64,000 bases of DNA from Paracoccaceae bacterium (GTDB lineage Bacteria > Pseudomonadota > Alphaproteobacteria > Rhodobacterales > Rhodobacteraceae): positions 1 through 64,000 of the forward strand of contig JASBTX010000042.1 in NCBI GenBank assembly GCA_030148225.1, in the 5' to 3' direction. The translations under genes and the position numbers were made by a program. Positions 55,876-64,000 of the stretch are shown piece by piece. Within the stretch, counting starts at the first letter, position 1. Every line of letters starts with the position of its first letter. The notes beneath the pieces were generated by a model that had not been told where the DNA came from, did not search any database, and was given only the letters and a program-made list of their open reading frames with translations.

Positions 55876-56663
55876 TCGATCGCCTTGAAGAACCTGTCGG
55901 GCCGCCATGTCCAGAAGAACAGGAGCGACCGGCCTGCCGAGGAAAAGAGAACCCTGTCGGCACGACCGATCAGGTTTTCCTTCGGTACAAATCCGACGCC
56001 GCCAACAGCCTGAGCAAAACGGCTGTCCTGAGAGTTGTCGCGGTTGTCACCAACAAAGAAATATTCATCCTCGGGAACGACAAAGACAGGTGTATTGTCA
56101 CCAAACCGTCCATCAGCCACGTTCAGAATGGAATGCGCGACGCCGTTTGGCAGGGTTTCGACAAACTTATCCTTGGCACAGTCAGCGCCTATACCGACGA
56201 CAGTGCCGCTCTTGCAGGACGGGAGCGAACGCATCGGCCCCTGCTGATCGTAGGCCTCGACAAATGTACCATCCTCTTCGACCGGGACTTCCTCTCCGTT
56301 CAGAAAGAGCCGCCCATTCTTGAACTGGACCTTGTCACCGGGCAGACCAATCAGGCGCTTGATGAAATCCGAGTTGTTGACGGGGTGGCGAAACACGACC
56401 ACATCGCCACGCTCGGGTTCACTGGCAAGGATGCGGCCCTTGAACGGACAGGCCGAGAACGGGCAGGAGTGACGCGAATAGCCATAGGCCATCTTGTTGA
56501 CGAACAGGAAATCCCCGATCAGCAGCGTGTCCTTCATCGAGCCCGAAGGTATCCAGAAGGGCTGAAAGAAAATCGTGCGGAACGCGCCGGCGATCACCAG
56601 TGCCCAGACCACGGTTTTGATTGTTTCAATCAACCAACCATCGCTATTTTCATTCGTCGACAT
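55872..56663 (-). CDS. lepB: Signal peptidase I
   Basis: Membrane-bound serine/lysine protease that removes signal peptides. It has one N-terminal membrane segment ([17 protein letters not shown]), nucleophile Ser42 in [13 protein letters not shown], general base Lys102 in [11 protein letters not shown], and the C-terminal [11 protein letters not shown] box. It has 263 residues. The rnc start overlaps its stop. Confidence 0.96.
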   Translation of the reverse strand: MSTNENSDGWLIETIKTVVWALVIAGAFRTIFFQPFWIPSGSMKDTLLIGDFLFVNKMAYGYSRHSCPFSACPFKGRILASEPERGDVVVFRHPVNNSDFIKRLIGLPGDKVQFKNGRLFLNGEEVPVEEDGTFVEAYDQQGPMRSLPSCKSGTVVGIGADCAKDKFVETLPNGVAHSILNVADGRFGDNTPVFVVPEDEYFFVGDNRDNSQDSRFAQAVGGVGFVPKENLIGRADRVLFSSAGRSLLFFWTWRPDRFFKAIE

Positions 56664-56714
56664 GAATCCGGCCTTTTTGAGTTTGCAGGTACATGAGAGG
56701 TCGCATGCGGCAAG

Positions 56715-57116
56715 TCAAGCGAGAGGTCGCGCGTGGATGACCACAAAGGCTTGAGCCCAGGGGAAGTCATCTGTCAGCGAGACATGAATTTCCGCGATAT
56801 GCCCCTCGGGTGTCAGTTCCTGCAGGCGTTTTTCTGCCCAACCGGTTACCGTCATCTGGGGCTGGCCCGTGCGCAGGTTGGTCACGGACATATCCTTCCA
56901 CGCGATTCCCATCCGAAGACCCGTGCCTAGCGCCTTGGAACAGGCTTCTTTGGCCGCCCAGCGCTTGGCATAAGTGCCTGCCGTATCGGCGCGCCGCTCG
57001 GCCTTGCGTTGTTCAATTTCGGTAAAGACCCTGTTGCGGAACCGGTCACCAAACCGGTCGAGCGTCGCCTGAATACGCTCGATATTGGCCAGATCAGTAC
57101 CGACGCCGAGGATCAT
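56715..57116 (-). CDS. acpS: Holo-[acyl-carrier-protein] synthase
   Basis: Transfers 4'-phosphopantetheine from CoA to acyl carrier protein. It has 133 residues: the N-terminal [14 protein letters not shown] holds the metal-ligand Asp, and [18 protein letters not shown] is the second conserved motif. It follows pdxJ by 25 bases in the standard alphaproteobacterial order. Confidence 0.95.
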   Translation of the reverse strand: MILGVGTDLANIERIQATLDRFGDRFRNRVFTEIEQRKAERRADTAGTYAKRWAAKEACSKALGTGLRMGIAWKDMSVTNLRTGQPQMTVTGWAEKRLQELTPEGHIAEIHVSLTDDFPWAQAFVVIHARPLA

Positions 57117-57141
57117 CGTGCAGCCGTATCAAAGGCAGCAT

Positions 57142-57894
57142 TCATGCGCGCGCCTCGTCCATCAACGCCCGCATTCGCCGGATGGCACCGTCAAGCCCGT
57201 CAAAAATCGAGGCGGAAATCAGGAAATGGCCGATATTCAGTTCTCTGACCTCGGGGATGGCGGCGATGGGCCGGACCGTTTCAAAGGTCAGTCCGTGGCC
57301 CGCATGAACCTCGAGGCCCAGCCCGTGGCCAAAGCGCGCCATGTCGGTCAGGTGGCCAAGCTCGCGGTCACGTGACGGGATGTCGCCTTCGTAGTGGAAA
57401 TCGCAATAGGCGCCTGTATGCAGCTCGATCACTTCGGCGCCGACGCGGTGCGCGGCCTCGACCTGGCGCTCATCGGCCCCGATGAACAGGGAAACCCGGC
57501 AGCCCACATCGCGCAGCGGTGCGATGAACTGGGTCAGGCGGTTGGCATCACCCGCCACCTCCAGCCCGCCTTCTGTCGTGCGCTCTTCGCGCTTTTCGGG
57601 AACGATACAAACGGCATGGGGTTTGTGACGCAGCGCGATCTGCTGCATTTCATCCGTTGCGGCCATCTCGAAATTCAGCGGCCTTTCAAGCGCGGCCATC
57701 AACCGGTCGATATCGTCGTCGCTGATATGGCGGCGATCCTCTCTCAGATGCGCTGTTATGCCGTCTGCGCCGGCCTCTTCCGCCACTTTTGCCGCCTCGA
57801 CCGGATCGGGATAGGCCGAACCGCGCGCATTGCGCAGCGTGGCGACGTGATCGATATTCACGCCAAGGCGAAGCCGGTCAGATTGGGCTGACAT
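57142..57894 (-). CDS. pdxJ: Pyridoxine 5'-phosphate synthase
   Basis: Condenses 1-deoxyxylulose 5-phosphate with 3-amino-2-oxopropyl phosphate to form PNP, the vitamin B6 ring. The 250-residue TIM barrel shows LGVNIDHVATLRNARG, GADGITAHLREDRRHI, VIELHTGAYCDF and VHAGHGLTF. PLP made by this route serves several enzymes here (GcvP, CobC, PatB-type). Confidence 0.96.
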   Translation of the reverse strand: MSAQSDRLRLGVNIDHVATLRNARGSAYPDPVEAAKVAEEAGADGITAHLREDRRHISDDDIDRLMAALERPLNFEMAATDEMQQIALRHKPHAVCIVPEKREERTTEGGLEVAGDANRLTQFIAPLRDVGCRVSLFIGADERQVEAAHRVGAEVIELHTGAYCDFHYEGDIPSRDRELGHLTDMARFGHGLGLEVHAGHGLTFETVRPIAAIPEVRELNIGHFLISASIFDGLDGAIRRMRALMDEARA

Positions 57895-57922
57895 CTGCTG
57901 ATCCTTTCAGTTTGGGATAAGG

Positions 57923-58573
57923 CTATCCTGAATGTTTCTTGCCGTCAGCCGGAGCGGCGCGCATTTTCTTCATCTTTTCGAATTTTTCGCGCATCTTCTT
58001 GCGCCGACGGCTCTTGAACGCGGCAATCGCCGGCAGGCTGAGGCGATAGGCAATCACCCCGGCAACGATTCCGGGCGCAAGCCCTCCGATCAGATATGGC
58101 CAGAAGACATTCCAGAAGAACAGGGACAGATCACCCCATTCCGCCGTTTGTCCGGTGAAGGGCGAGATGAGGTTCAGCCATGTCTCGACCGAAGCATTTG
58201 TAAACGCGCTGAAGACCTGATTGAGCGGCATATCCAGTTCTGTACCCAGCATCAGCGTGCCCAGTTCCAGCGATAGCGAGGCGATCAGCGGAAAGGTCAG
58301 GGGATTGCCGAAAAAGGTCGACAGGACTGCAGCCAGAACATTGGCCCTGAGCAGATAGGCCACCATCATCGACAACAGGAAGTGGAAACCGAACAATGGT
58401 GTGAAACAGACAAAGACACCAACACCAATGCCGCGCGCGATCTTGTGCGGCGTATCCGGCAGGCGTTGCAGACGCAGCCGGATATAGGAAACGGCCCGCG
58501 CCCAGCCGGTGCGGGGCCACAGAAAATCCGCGACTATCCGGAAATATGTTCTGGGCGTCCTGCGTTTGAACAC
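57923..58573 (-). CDS. DUF2062 membrane protein
   Basis: A 216-residue membrane protein. Hydrophobic segments include IGVGVFVCFTPLFGFHFLL, NVLAAVLSTFFGNPLTFPLI and LIGGLAPGIVAGVIAY. The C-terminus is strongly basic (FKSRRRKKMREKFEKMKKM). The FxGNPLTFP motif is typical of DUF2062. GTG start. Function unknown; it lies between rsh and pdxJ on the same strand. Confidence 0.85.
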   Translation of the reverse strand: MFKRRTPRTYFRIVADFLWPRTGWARAVSYIRLRLQRLPDTPHKIARGIGVGVFVCFTPLFGFHFLLSMMVAYLLRANVLAAVLSTFFGNPLTFPLIASLSLELGTLMLGTELDMPLNQVFSAFTNASVETWLNLISPFTGQTAEWGDLSLFFWNVFWPYLIGGLAPGIVAGVIAYRLSLPAIAAFKSRRRKKMREKFEKMKKMRAAPADGKKHSG

Positions 58574-58601
58574 GAGTTTCTGCCTTGTCTTCTGTACCGA
58601 T

Positions 58602-60722
58602 CTAGGGTGCGCGGCTCAGATTGCGATAGCGGGTGATGGAGGCGACATCCGTATCGGCTTCTATCGCTGTCATGATGGAATGCAAATGCTCGGCGTCCCG
58701 CACATCGACGTCAATCAGCAACCGGTAATAATCGGGTTTCTTGTCGACGAACTGAAGATCGCTGATATTGGCCTTCAATTCGCCGATCAGGGTGCAGACC
58801 CGGCCCAAAACCCCGTGATCATTGCCAATCGTCAGGTTCAGCGTCACGTTGTGATCAGCGGCATGTCGACCGGAATGCCAGTGCAGATCGACCCAGCGGT
58901 CGGATTTATCCTCGAATTCCTCAAGTGCCTCGCAGTCGATCGCGTGAACCACGACGCCGCGACCACGATAAGTGATGCCGACGATTCGTTCGCCCGGTAC
59001 CGCCTGACAGCAGCTTGCCCGCTGAAAGGACTGATCGGCGGAAAGTCCCACCACCGAACGCGTGCTCTCGATCTCGTCCGGCGCGGCGGCGACAAGCTCG
59101 GGATAGACCGTCGCCACGATATCGCGCGCGGTGATCTCGGCGCTGCCCAATTGGGCCAGCAACTCGTCCACGTCGTCGATCCCATGGGATTTGGCGGCGA
59201 TTTTCAGCGCCTTTCGGGTAGCGGATTTGCCGACATGCTCAAAAGCGACGCGCGCCAGTTCTTCACCCAGTTTGACAAAGCGTTCCCTATCGGCGGCTCT
59301 GAGTGACCGGCGGATGGCCGATTTGGCGCGGCCCGTCTTGACGATGTCTATCCAGCTTGCCTGCGGGCTTTGGCCCTCGGCCGTGATGATCTCGACCGAT
59401 TGCCCGTTCTTGAGCCGCGTCCAGAGCGGCACACGGATGCCGTCCACCTTGGCGCCGACGCAGCTGCCGCCGATGCGGGTGTGAATGGCATAGGCAAAAT
59501 CCAGCGGTGTCGCCCCGCGCGGCAGTTTGATCACCTCGCCCTTGGGCGTAAAGCAGAACACCTGGTCGAGATACATCTCGAGTTTGACATGCTCGAGGAA
59601 CTCGTCATGTGAGTCCGATGTCTCGATCCGTTCGGTAAGGCCCGAGACCCATTTGGCCGGATCGACTGCAAATGGGTTTTCCACTCTGTGGCCGTCGCGA
59701 TAGGACCAGTGGGCGGCAACCCCGGTTTCAGCGACCTGATGCATCTGGCGCGTTCTGATCTGTACTTCCACCCGTTTGCCGTCGCGCCCGGAAACCGTGG
59801 TGTGCAGCGACCGGTAGCCGTTGGATTTCGGCTGGCTGATATAATCTTTGAACCGTCCGGGAACCGCGCGCCAGCGCTTATGGATCACGCCGAGAATCTG
59901 ATAGCATTCCGCGTCTGTGCCGGTGATGACGCGAAACCCGTAAATATCCGACAGGCGCGAAAAGCTGAGCTGTTTCTGTTCCATCTTGCGCCAGACCGAA
60001 AACGGCTTTTTTGCGCGGCCAAACACATCGGCGATGATGTTGTGATTGTCCAGTTCGCGGCGGATATCGTTGCTGATCTTGTGGACGACGTCGCCGGTTT
60101 CCTTTTGCAGGCTGATAAAGCGGCGGATGATGGAATTCCGGCCTTCGGGATTGAGGACGCGAAAGGCCAGATCCTCAAGCTCTTCGCGCATCCACTGCAT
60201 ACCCATGCGCCCGGCCAGCGGCGCATAGATATCCATGGTTTCACGCGCCTTCTTCTGTTGTTTTTCCGCGTCCATCGACCGGATCGTGCGCATGTTGTGC
60301 AGACGGTCGGCGAGCTTGACCAAAATGACACGCAGGTCCTTGGACATCGCCATGAAGAGCTTGCGAAAATTCTCGGCCTGTTTGGTCTCGGTTGATGAGA
60401 GTTCGAGATTGGTCAGCTTGGTCACGCCGTTGACCAGCTCTGCGATGATCTCGCCAAACTGGTCGGCAATCTCGTTATAGGTTGATCCGGTATCCTCGAT
60501 CGTGTCGTGCAGCAGTGCCGTGATTATGGTGGCATCATCCAGCTGCATTTCCGTCAGGATCGCGGCGACGGCGATGGGATGCGAAAAATACGGCTCACCC
60601 GACTGGCGTAACTGGCCCTCATGCATATTACGGCCATATTCGTAGGCCCGGGCAATCAGTTCTGCGTTGGTATTCGGGTTATAGTTGCGGACAAGACTGA
60701 TCAGGTCTTCGACATCGATCAT
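58602..60722 (-). CDS. rsh: Bifunctional (p)ppGpp synthetase/hydrolase (RSH)
   Basis: Makes and degrades the stringent alarmone. The 706-residue protein has the HD hydrolase domain (FSHPIAVAAIL, LLHDTIEDT), synthetase domain (DIYGFRVI, YISQPKSNGYRSLHT, VEVQIRT), TGS (FTPKGEVIKLPRGATPLDFAYAIHT), a zinc-finger/RIS-type region and a C-terminal ACT domain (NDHGVLGRVCTLIGELKANIS). Being the only RSH gene here and having the HDTIEDT motif, it is likely the single bifunctional enzyme of the genome. Start ATG 60722; rpoZ lies 27 bases upstream in the same transcript. Confidence 0.95.
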   Translation of the reverse strand: MIDVEDLISLVRNYNPNTNAELIARAYEYGRNMHEGQLRQSGEPYFSHPIAVAAILTEMQLDDATIITALLHDTIEDTGSTYNEIADQFGEIIAELVNGVTKLTNLELSSTETKQAENFRKLFMAMSKDLRVILVKLADRLHNMRTIRSMDAEKQQKKARETMDIYAPLAGRMGMQWMREELEDLAFRVLNPEGRNSIIRRFISLQKETGDVVHKISNDIRRELDNHNIIADVFGRAKKPFSVWRKMEQKQLSFSRLSDIYGFRVITGTDAECYQILGVIHKRWRAVPGRFKDYISQPKSNGYRSLHTTVSGRDGKRVEVQIRTRQMHQVAETGVAAHWSYRDGHRVENPFAVDPAKWVSGLTERIETSDSHDEFLEHVKLEMYLDQVFCFTPKGEVIKLPRGATPLDFAYAIHTRIGGSCVGAKVDGIRVPLWTRLKNGQSVEIITAEGQSPQASWIDIVKTGRAKSAIRRSLRAADRERFVKLGEELARVAFEHVGKSATRKALKIAAKSHGIDDVDELLAQLGSAEITARDIVATVYPELVAAAPDEIESTRSVVGLSADQSFQRASCCQAVPGERIVGITYRGRGVVVHAIDCEALEEFEDKSDRWVDLHWHSGRHAADHNVTLNLTIGNDHGVLGRVCTLIGELKANISDLQFVDKKPDYYRLLIDVDVRDAEHLHSIMTAIEADTDVASITRYRNLSRAP

Positions 60723-60749
60723 CAAATCCGCATGCGTTTTCAGAATGGC

Positions 60750-61103
60750 TTAACCCTGCCCTTGCGCTTCCATCAGAGCACGGAGAAGCTTTTCTTCGGA
60801 CATGTCATCCTCGACCGGCTTATCGGATTCGACCCCCATCAGGAGCGCCATCGCGTCCTCTTCCGGCTCATCGACCTCGATCTGGGTCTGGTTCGATTCG
60901 ATCATCCGCTCGCGCAGTTCTTCTGCCGATTGGGTTTCCTCGGCAATTTCCCTGAGCGATACGACGGGATTCTTGTCGTTGTCGCGATCCACGGTAATCG
61001 GTGCACCAGCGGAAATTTCACGCGCGCGATGAGATGCCAGCATGACGAGGTCAAAGCGGTTCGGGACCTTGTCAACACAATCTTCTACGGTTACGCGCGC
61101 CAT
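60750..61103 (-). CDS. rpoZ: RNA polymerase omega subunit
   Basis: A 117-residue small subunit that aids polymerase assembly and, in some proteobacteria, forms part of a ppGpp site. [30 protein letters not shown] is the conserved core in two parts; the acidic C-terminal extension ([23 protein letters not shown]) is typical of alphaproteobacteria. GGAG precedes the ATG. It heads the cluster running to recO and sits next to rsh. Confidence 0.95.
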   Translation of the reverse strand: MARVTVEDCVDKVPNRFDLVMLASHRAREISAGAPITVDRDNDKNPVVSLREIAEETQSAEELRERMIESNQTQIEVDEPEEDAMALLMGVESDKPVEDDMSEEKLLRALMEAQGQG

Positions 61104-61143
61104 GGGATGCTCCGGATTCTGAGAGTTCTGCGATCAGAGGGCG

Positions 61144-61172
61144 TATCTAGGACCAGTTTGCCGGAATGGCAA
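61144..61172 (-). promoter_or_regulatory. Probable rpoZ-rsh promoter
   Basis: Minus-strand TTGCCA (61167-61172) and TAGATA (61144-61149) with a 17-base spacer; the predicted start near 61137 gives a leader of about 35 bases. A GC-rich stretch (CGCCC) follows the -10, like stringently controlled promoters. Confidence 0.5.
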
Positions 61173-61196
61173 GCAAAACTTGGGCAGAACGCGCTG

Positions 61197-61784
61197 TCAA
61201 AGGCGGCGGATTTCAGCCACCGCGCCGGGATCAAGGGCAGCCAGCATTTCGGAAACACTCAGCCCTGTAACCGGGTGCACCCACCCCGGTGCGATATCAT
61301 TCAGCGGCACCAGCACAAAGGCGCGCTCGTGCATCCGCGGATGGGGAAGGATCATCTGATCAGGGGTTTGCACCTTCTGTTCTTCCAGCGGCAGTTCCAT
61401 CCATTTTCGCAATCCGTCAGTGTTGGGGGCGATCTGGTCATCATATGCGATCAGGTCAAGGTCGATCACCCGTGGGCCCCAACGGGCGTGACGCTCGCGG
61501 CCCAGCGTCGCTTCGATCCCGTGTAGATTGTCCATGATCTCTGTTGCCCGCATCCGGGTTGCAAAGGATATGGCCGCATTCACGTAATCTGGGCCGGAAC
61601 CTGCCGGAAATGCCGGTGTCCGATAGAGCGGGCTGACAACCGGGATGTCAGCAGCTAGTGTTTCCAGCGCCTTGATTGCGAGGTCCAGCATCCCTTGGGG
61701 GGCAACCGATTCCGATGACATATTGCTGCCGAGTGCGACCAAAACGCGTGAAACATGATTATGAATAACTTTGGCTTGCAGCAC
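61197..61784 (-). CDS. folK: 6-hydroxymethyl-7,8-dihydropterin pyrophosphokinase
   Basis: Folate-pathway kinase. The 195-residue protein shows VLVALGSNM near the start, PLYRTPAFPAGSGPDYVNAAI, and the signature RHARWGPRVIDLDLIAYDD followed by LPHPRMHERAFVLVPL. The start is GTG 61784; no ATG is available before the conserved strand and the Shine-Dalgarno is poor, so the exact start is uncertain. It is divergent from the NYN protein. Confidence 0.92.
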   Translation of the reverse strand: MLQAKVIHNHVSRVLVALGSNMSSESVAPQGMLDLAIKALETLAADIPVVSPLYRTPAFPAGSGPDYVNAAISFATRMRATEIMDNLHGIEATLGRERHARWGPRVIDLDLIAYDDQIAPNTDGLRKWMELPLEEQKVQTPDQMILPHPRMHERAFVLVPLNDIAPGWVHPVTGLSVSEMLAALDPGAVAEIRRL

Positions 61785-61884
61785 CTGAATATTTACCTAT
61801 CTTGCGTCCGTTCCGCGTGATCAGAGGATTCACTCCCCTCGGGTAAAGACGGTCACAGTCGGGACGTGTTTGAAAGGACTATCT

Positions 61885-62454
61885 ATGTTTTATCGTGACG
61901 AACGGCTAGCGCTGTTCATCGATGGTTCGAACCTTTATGCGGCAGCCAAGGCGCTTGGGTTTGACATCGATTACAAGCTGCTGCGGCAGGAATTCGTGCG
62001 CCGGGGCAAGATGCTGCGCGCATTTTATTACACCGCGTTGCTGGAAAATGACGAATATTCGCCGATCAGGCCGCTGGTTGACTGGCTGAATTACAACGGT
62101 TTCAACATGGTGACCAAACCCGCCAAGGAATATACCGACAGCCAGGGCCGGCGTAAGGTCAAGGGCAATATGGATATCGAGCTGACGGTGGATGCGCTGG
62201 AGCTTGCGCCACATGTCGATCATATTGTTCTGTTCTCCGGCGATGGTGATTTTCGTCCGATGATCGCGGCGATCCAGCGCAAGGGTGTTCGGGTATCGGT
62301 GGTGTCGACCATCCGGTCGCAGCCGCCAATGATTTCGGATGAACTGCGCCGCCAGGCAGACAATTTCATTGAACTTGATGAATTGCGTGATGTGATCGGA
62401 CGCCCGCCCCGCCCGGATCAGGGTGACGGTGGCGACTGGGAATCGGGTGACTGA
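61885..62454 (+). CDS. NYN domain (LabA/DUF88-type) protein
   Basis: A 189-residue PIN-like/NYN domain protein, a fold expected to be a metal-dependent RNase. The acidic residues are in place: LFIDGSNLY at strand 1, KGNMDIELTVDAL in the middle and VLFSGDGDFRPMI. The tail is Gly/Asp-rich. ATG 61885 has AAGGA upstream. The RNA target is unknown. It is divergent from folK. Confidence 0.88.
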   Translation: MFYRDERLALFIDGSNLYAAAKALGFDIDYKLLRQEFVRRGKMLRAFYYTALLENDEYSPIRPLVDWLNYNGFNMVTKPAKEYTDSQGRRKVKGNMDIELTVDALELAPHVDHIVLFSGDGDFRPMIAAIQRKGVRVSVVSTIRSQPPMISDELRRQADNFIELDELRDVIGRPPRPDQGDGGDWESGD

Positions 62455-62493
62455 CGCTCGGTCACCTGATCGCGTCATGGCGAACAGGTCGTC

Positions 62494-62847
62494 ATGACGC
62501 GCGACGAGTTTAATGCGTTCTGCGCCGCCCTTCCGCAAACGACCCATGTGGTGCAATGGGGGAATGCCGATGTCTGGAAGGTTGGCGGCAAGGTCTTTGC
62601 CGTGGGTGGCTGGGCCGATGGGCATGATGCCTTTACCTTCAAGGTATCAGAGATTGCCTTCGAGGTGCTGCAGGAATTGCCCGGCATCCGCCCCGCCCCT
62701 TATCTGGCGTCTCGTGGCATGAAATGGCTGCAGAATTATCGCGACGACGGCCTGTCAGAGGAAGAGCTGCGCAATCACATCCGCTATTCCTACCAGATGA
62801 TTGTTGACGGTCTGACCCGCAAGAAACGCGCGGAGTTGGGGCTGTGA
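62494..62847 (+). CDS. MmcQ/YjbR family protein
   Basis: A 117-residue protein of the YjbR/CyaY-like fold. Landmarks are [23 protein letters not shown] split across the N-terminus, [14 protein letters not shown], and [28 protein letters not shown]. Sometimes described as DNA-binding; function unproven. It starts about 40 bases after the NYN gene and is followed by ispH. Confidence 0.88.
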   Translation: MTRDEFNAFCAALPQTTHVVQWGNADVWKVGGKVFAVGGWADGHDAFTFKVSEIAFEVLQELPGIRPAPYLASRGMKWLQNYRDDGLSEEELRNHIRYSYQMIVDGLTRKKRAELGL

Positions 62848-62926
62848 CGGCGTGTTCCCGGCTGGTAGACCTGCCGGGCAAAACCGGATAACCAGCGCTG
62901 ACGCAATCGCGGATATGAGCAGGCCG

Positions 62927-63877
62927 ATGAACAAACCACCCCTGACGCTTTTTCTGGCGGCACCGCGCGGTTTTTGTGCCGGCGTGGATCGAGCGATCAA
63001 GATCGTTGAAATGGCGCTGGAGAAATGGGGTGCCCCCGTGTTCGTGCGCCACGAAATCGTGCACAATAAATTCGTGGTCGACAGCCTGCGGGCCAAGGGG
63101 GCTGTCTTTGTCGAAGAGCTGGACGAATGCCCAAACGACAGGCCGGTGATCTTTTCCGCCCATGGTGTGCCGAAATCCGTCCCTGCCGAGGCCGCGCGGC
63201 GCGACATGGTTTTTGTCGATGCGACCTGCCCGCTGGTCAGCAAAGTGCATATCGAGGCCGAGCGTCATCATGCACAGGGCATGCAGATGGTGATGATCGG
63301 CCATGACGGCCATCCCGAAACCATCGGTACGATGGGGCAATTGCCACCGGGTGAAGTGTTGCTTGTCGAATCCGTGGCTGATGTCGCCACGCTGGTGCCC
63401 CGCGACCCGGACAAGCTGGCCTATATCACGCAGACGACGCTGTCGGTTGATGACACGGCCGATATCGTCGCGGCGCTGGAGACGCGGTTTCCCGGTATTG
63501 TTGGGCCGCACAAGGAAGATATCTGTTACGCCACAACCAACCGTCAGAAAGCGGTCAAGCAGGTGGCACCCGAGATCGACGCGCTCCTGGTGATCGGTGC
63601 CCCGAATTCATCGAATTCACGCCGCCTGGTCGAGGTGGGCTCGCGTGCGGGTTGTGCCTATTCCCAATTGGTCCAGCGGGCAGCCGATATCGATTGGCGC
63701 GCGCTGGACGGTGTGCGCAGGATCGGGATTACCGCTGGCGCATCGGCACCCGAAGTTCTGATCGAAGAGGTGATCGCCGCGTTTCAGGCCCGTTTTGATA
63801 CGCAGATCGAGATCGTTGAAGCCGCCCTTGAAAATGTCGAATTCAAGGTGCCGCGCATCCTGCGGGAGGCGTCATGA
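62927..63877 (+). CDS. ispH: 4-hydroxy-3-methylbut-2-enyl diphosphate reductase
   Basis: Final MEP-pathway enzyme, a [4Fe-4S] reductase giving IPP and DMAPP. The 316-residue protein has the three cluster Cys in [24 protein letters not shown] and [10 protein letters not shown], plus the SAHGVP and PNSSNSRRL substrate-site motifs. ATG 62927 is chosen by family N-terminus; ATG 62915 in the same frame is possible. Confidence 0.95.
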   Translation: MNKPPLTLFLAAPRGFCAGVDRAIKIVEMALEKWGAPVFVRHEIVHNKFVVDSLRAKGAVFVEELDECPNDRPVIFSAHGVPKSVPAEAARRDMVFVDATCPLVSKVHIEAERHHAQGMQMVMIGHDGHPETIGTMGQLPPGEVLLVESVADVATLVPRDPDKLAYITQTTLSVDDTADIVAALETRFPGIVGPHKEDICYATTNRQKAVKQVAPEIDALLVIGAPNSSNSRRLVEVGSRAGCAYSQLVQRAADIDWRALDGVRRIGITAGASAPEVLIEEVIAAFQARFDTQIEIVEAALENVEFKVPRILREAS

Positions 63878-63896
63878 TTGTCGCGTATTGCACGCG

Positions 63897-64000
63897 ATGG
63901 CAGATATCGGGACGCTACCCGAGATGACTGCCGATACCAAAACGCTGTCTGTCTATGACGCCGAGATTGATCGCTATGCCCGGATGGTGACCCGGTCAAA
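63897..64000 (+). CDS. Start of a probable class I methyltransferase (cut by window end)
   Basis: Open frame of 34 codons running off the window, beginning at ATG 63897 (or ATG 63924). The fragment MTADTKTLSVYDAEIDRYARM resembles the N-terminus of small SAM-dependent methyltransferases, whose xVYDxxAxxYA-like helix precedes the SAM fold. No SAM motif is inside the window. It follows ispH by 19 bases on the same strand. Confidence 0.4.
   Translation, partial: MADIGTLPEMTADTKTLSVYDAEIDRYARMVTRS

Noticed and set aside
55876-55908. Upstream ATG for rnc at 55908
   Set aside because: It would overlap lepB by 37 bases, while the GTG at 55875 gives the expected RNase III N-terminus and a standard 4-base overlap.

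Overview
The window is a continuous stretch of GC-rich alphaproteobacterial chromosome, most likely from a Rhodobacterales (Roseobacter-type) organism. The evidence is the protein families present (DUF1674, DUF3035, DUF1491, DUF2062, an endonuclease-type MutL, 1-Cys peroxiredoxin), the gene order rpoZ-rsh-DUF2062-pdxJ-acpS-lepB-rnc-era-DUF1491-recO, the N-anchored RTX protein, and two CtrA-type TTAA-N7-TTAA sites. I see no rRNA, tRNA, insertion sequence, prophage, CRISPR array or obvious island. Nearly everything is vertically inherited core genome, so the interest lies in small deviations within it.

Layout. 1-6.6 kb: gyrB, a geranylgeranyl-reductase-like flavoprotein, trhO (opposite strand), and the NAD-salvage pair pncA-pncB. 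6.6-12.1 kb: arfB, then the glycine cleavage operon gcvT-gcvH-(VOC protein)-gcvP behind a tandem glycine riboswitch. 12.1-24.7 kb: ten genes all on the minus strand: rsmB, heparinase II/III-like protein, purH, lspA, a DUF3035 lipoprotein, an active/inactive M16 protease pair, mutL, rmuC and a ureohydrolase. 24.7-29.6 kb: DUF1674, dapB facing rbfA, an exported phosphodiester-glycosidase-like protein, truB, DUF1643, a haloacetate-dehalogenase-like hydrolase and DUF5665. 29.7-31.4 kb: an RTX calcium-binding protein gene interrupted by one in-frame TAG. 31.8-34.5 kb: rpsO and pnp, each with a terminator. 34.6-42.6 kb: an exported dienelactone-hydrolase-like protein, an L,D-transpeptidase, a peroxiredoxin, a hot-dog dehydratase divergent from a VOC protein, smc, and a c-type cytochrome with a Met/Glu-rich tail. 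42.8-51.1 kb: idi, a lytic transglycosylase, the cobalamin genes DUF1636-cobC-cbiB, a degenerate receiver protein, a glutathionyl-hydroquinone reductase, a small unknown protein, a fatty acid desaturase and a MalY/PatB aminotransferase. 51.2-53.1 kb: def, a def-like gene lacking catalytic residues, and fmt. 53.1-61.8 kb: the long minus-strand cluster from folK and rpoZ down to recO. 61.9-64 kb: NYN protein, YjbR protein, ispH and the start of a probable methyltransferase.

Functional themes are one-carbon and cofactor metabolism (glycine cleavage, folK, pncA/pncB, pdxJ, cobC/cbiB, idi/ispH), RNA and translation (rpsO, pnp, rbfA, truB, rsmB, arfB, trhO, def/fmt, rnc, era), envelope biogenesis (lspA, lepB, M16, MltB-like, L,D-transpeptidase) and genome maintenance (gyrB, mutL, rmuC, smc, recO). 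Convergent gene pairs are often separated by compact hairpins or overlap by a few bases.

The observations most worth follow-up are: the amber codon in the RTX gene; the deformylase-like protein that has lost its metal-ligand Cys and catalytic Glu; the receiver protein with Asn at the phosphoacceptor position beside a CtrA-type site; the VOC protein inside the glycine cleavage operon; the folded palindrome cluster at the gcvP/speB junction; and the divergent dapB/rbfA promoters that appear to share one -35 element and leave rbfA leaderless. I did not find a convincing new multi-gene defence or mobile system. All calls come from reading the sequence; no database search was run.
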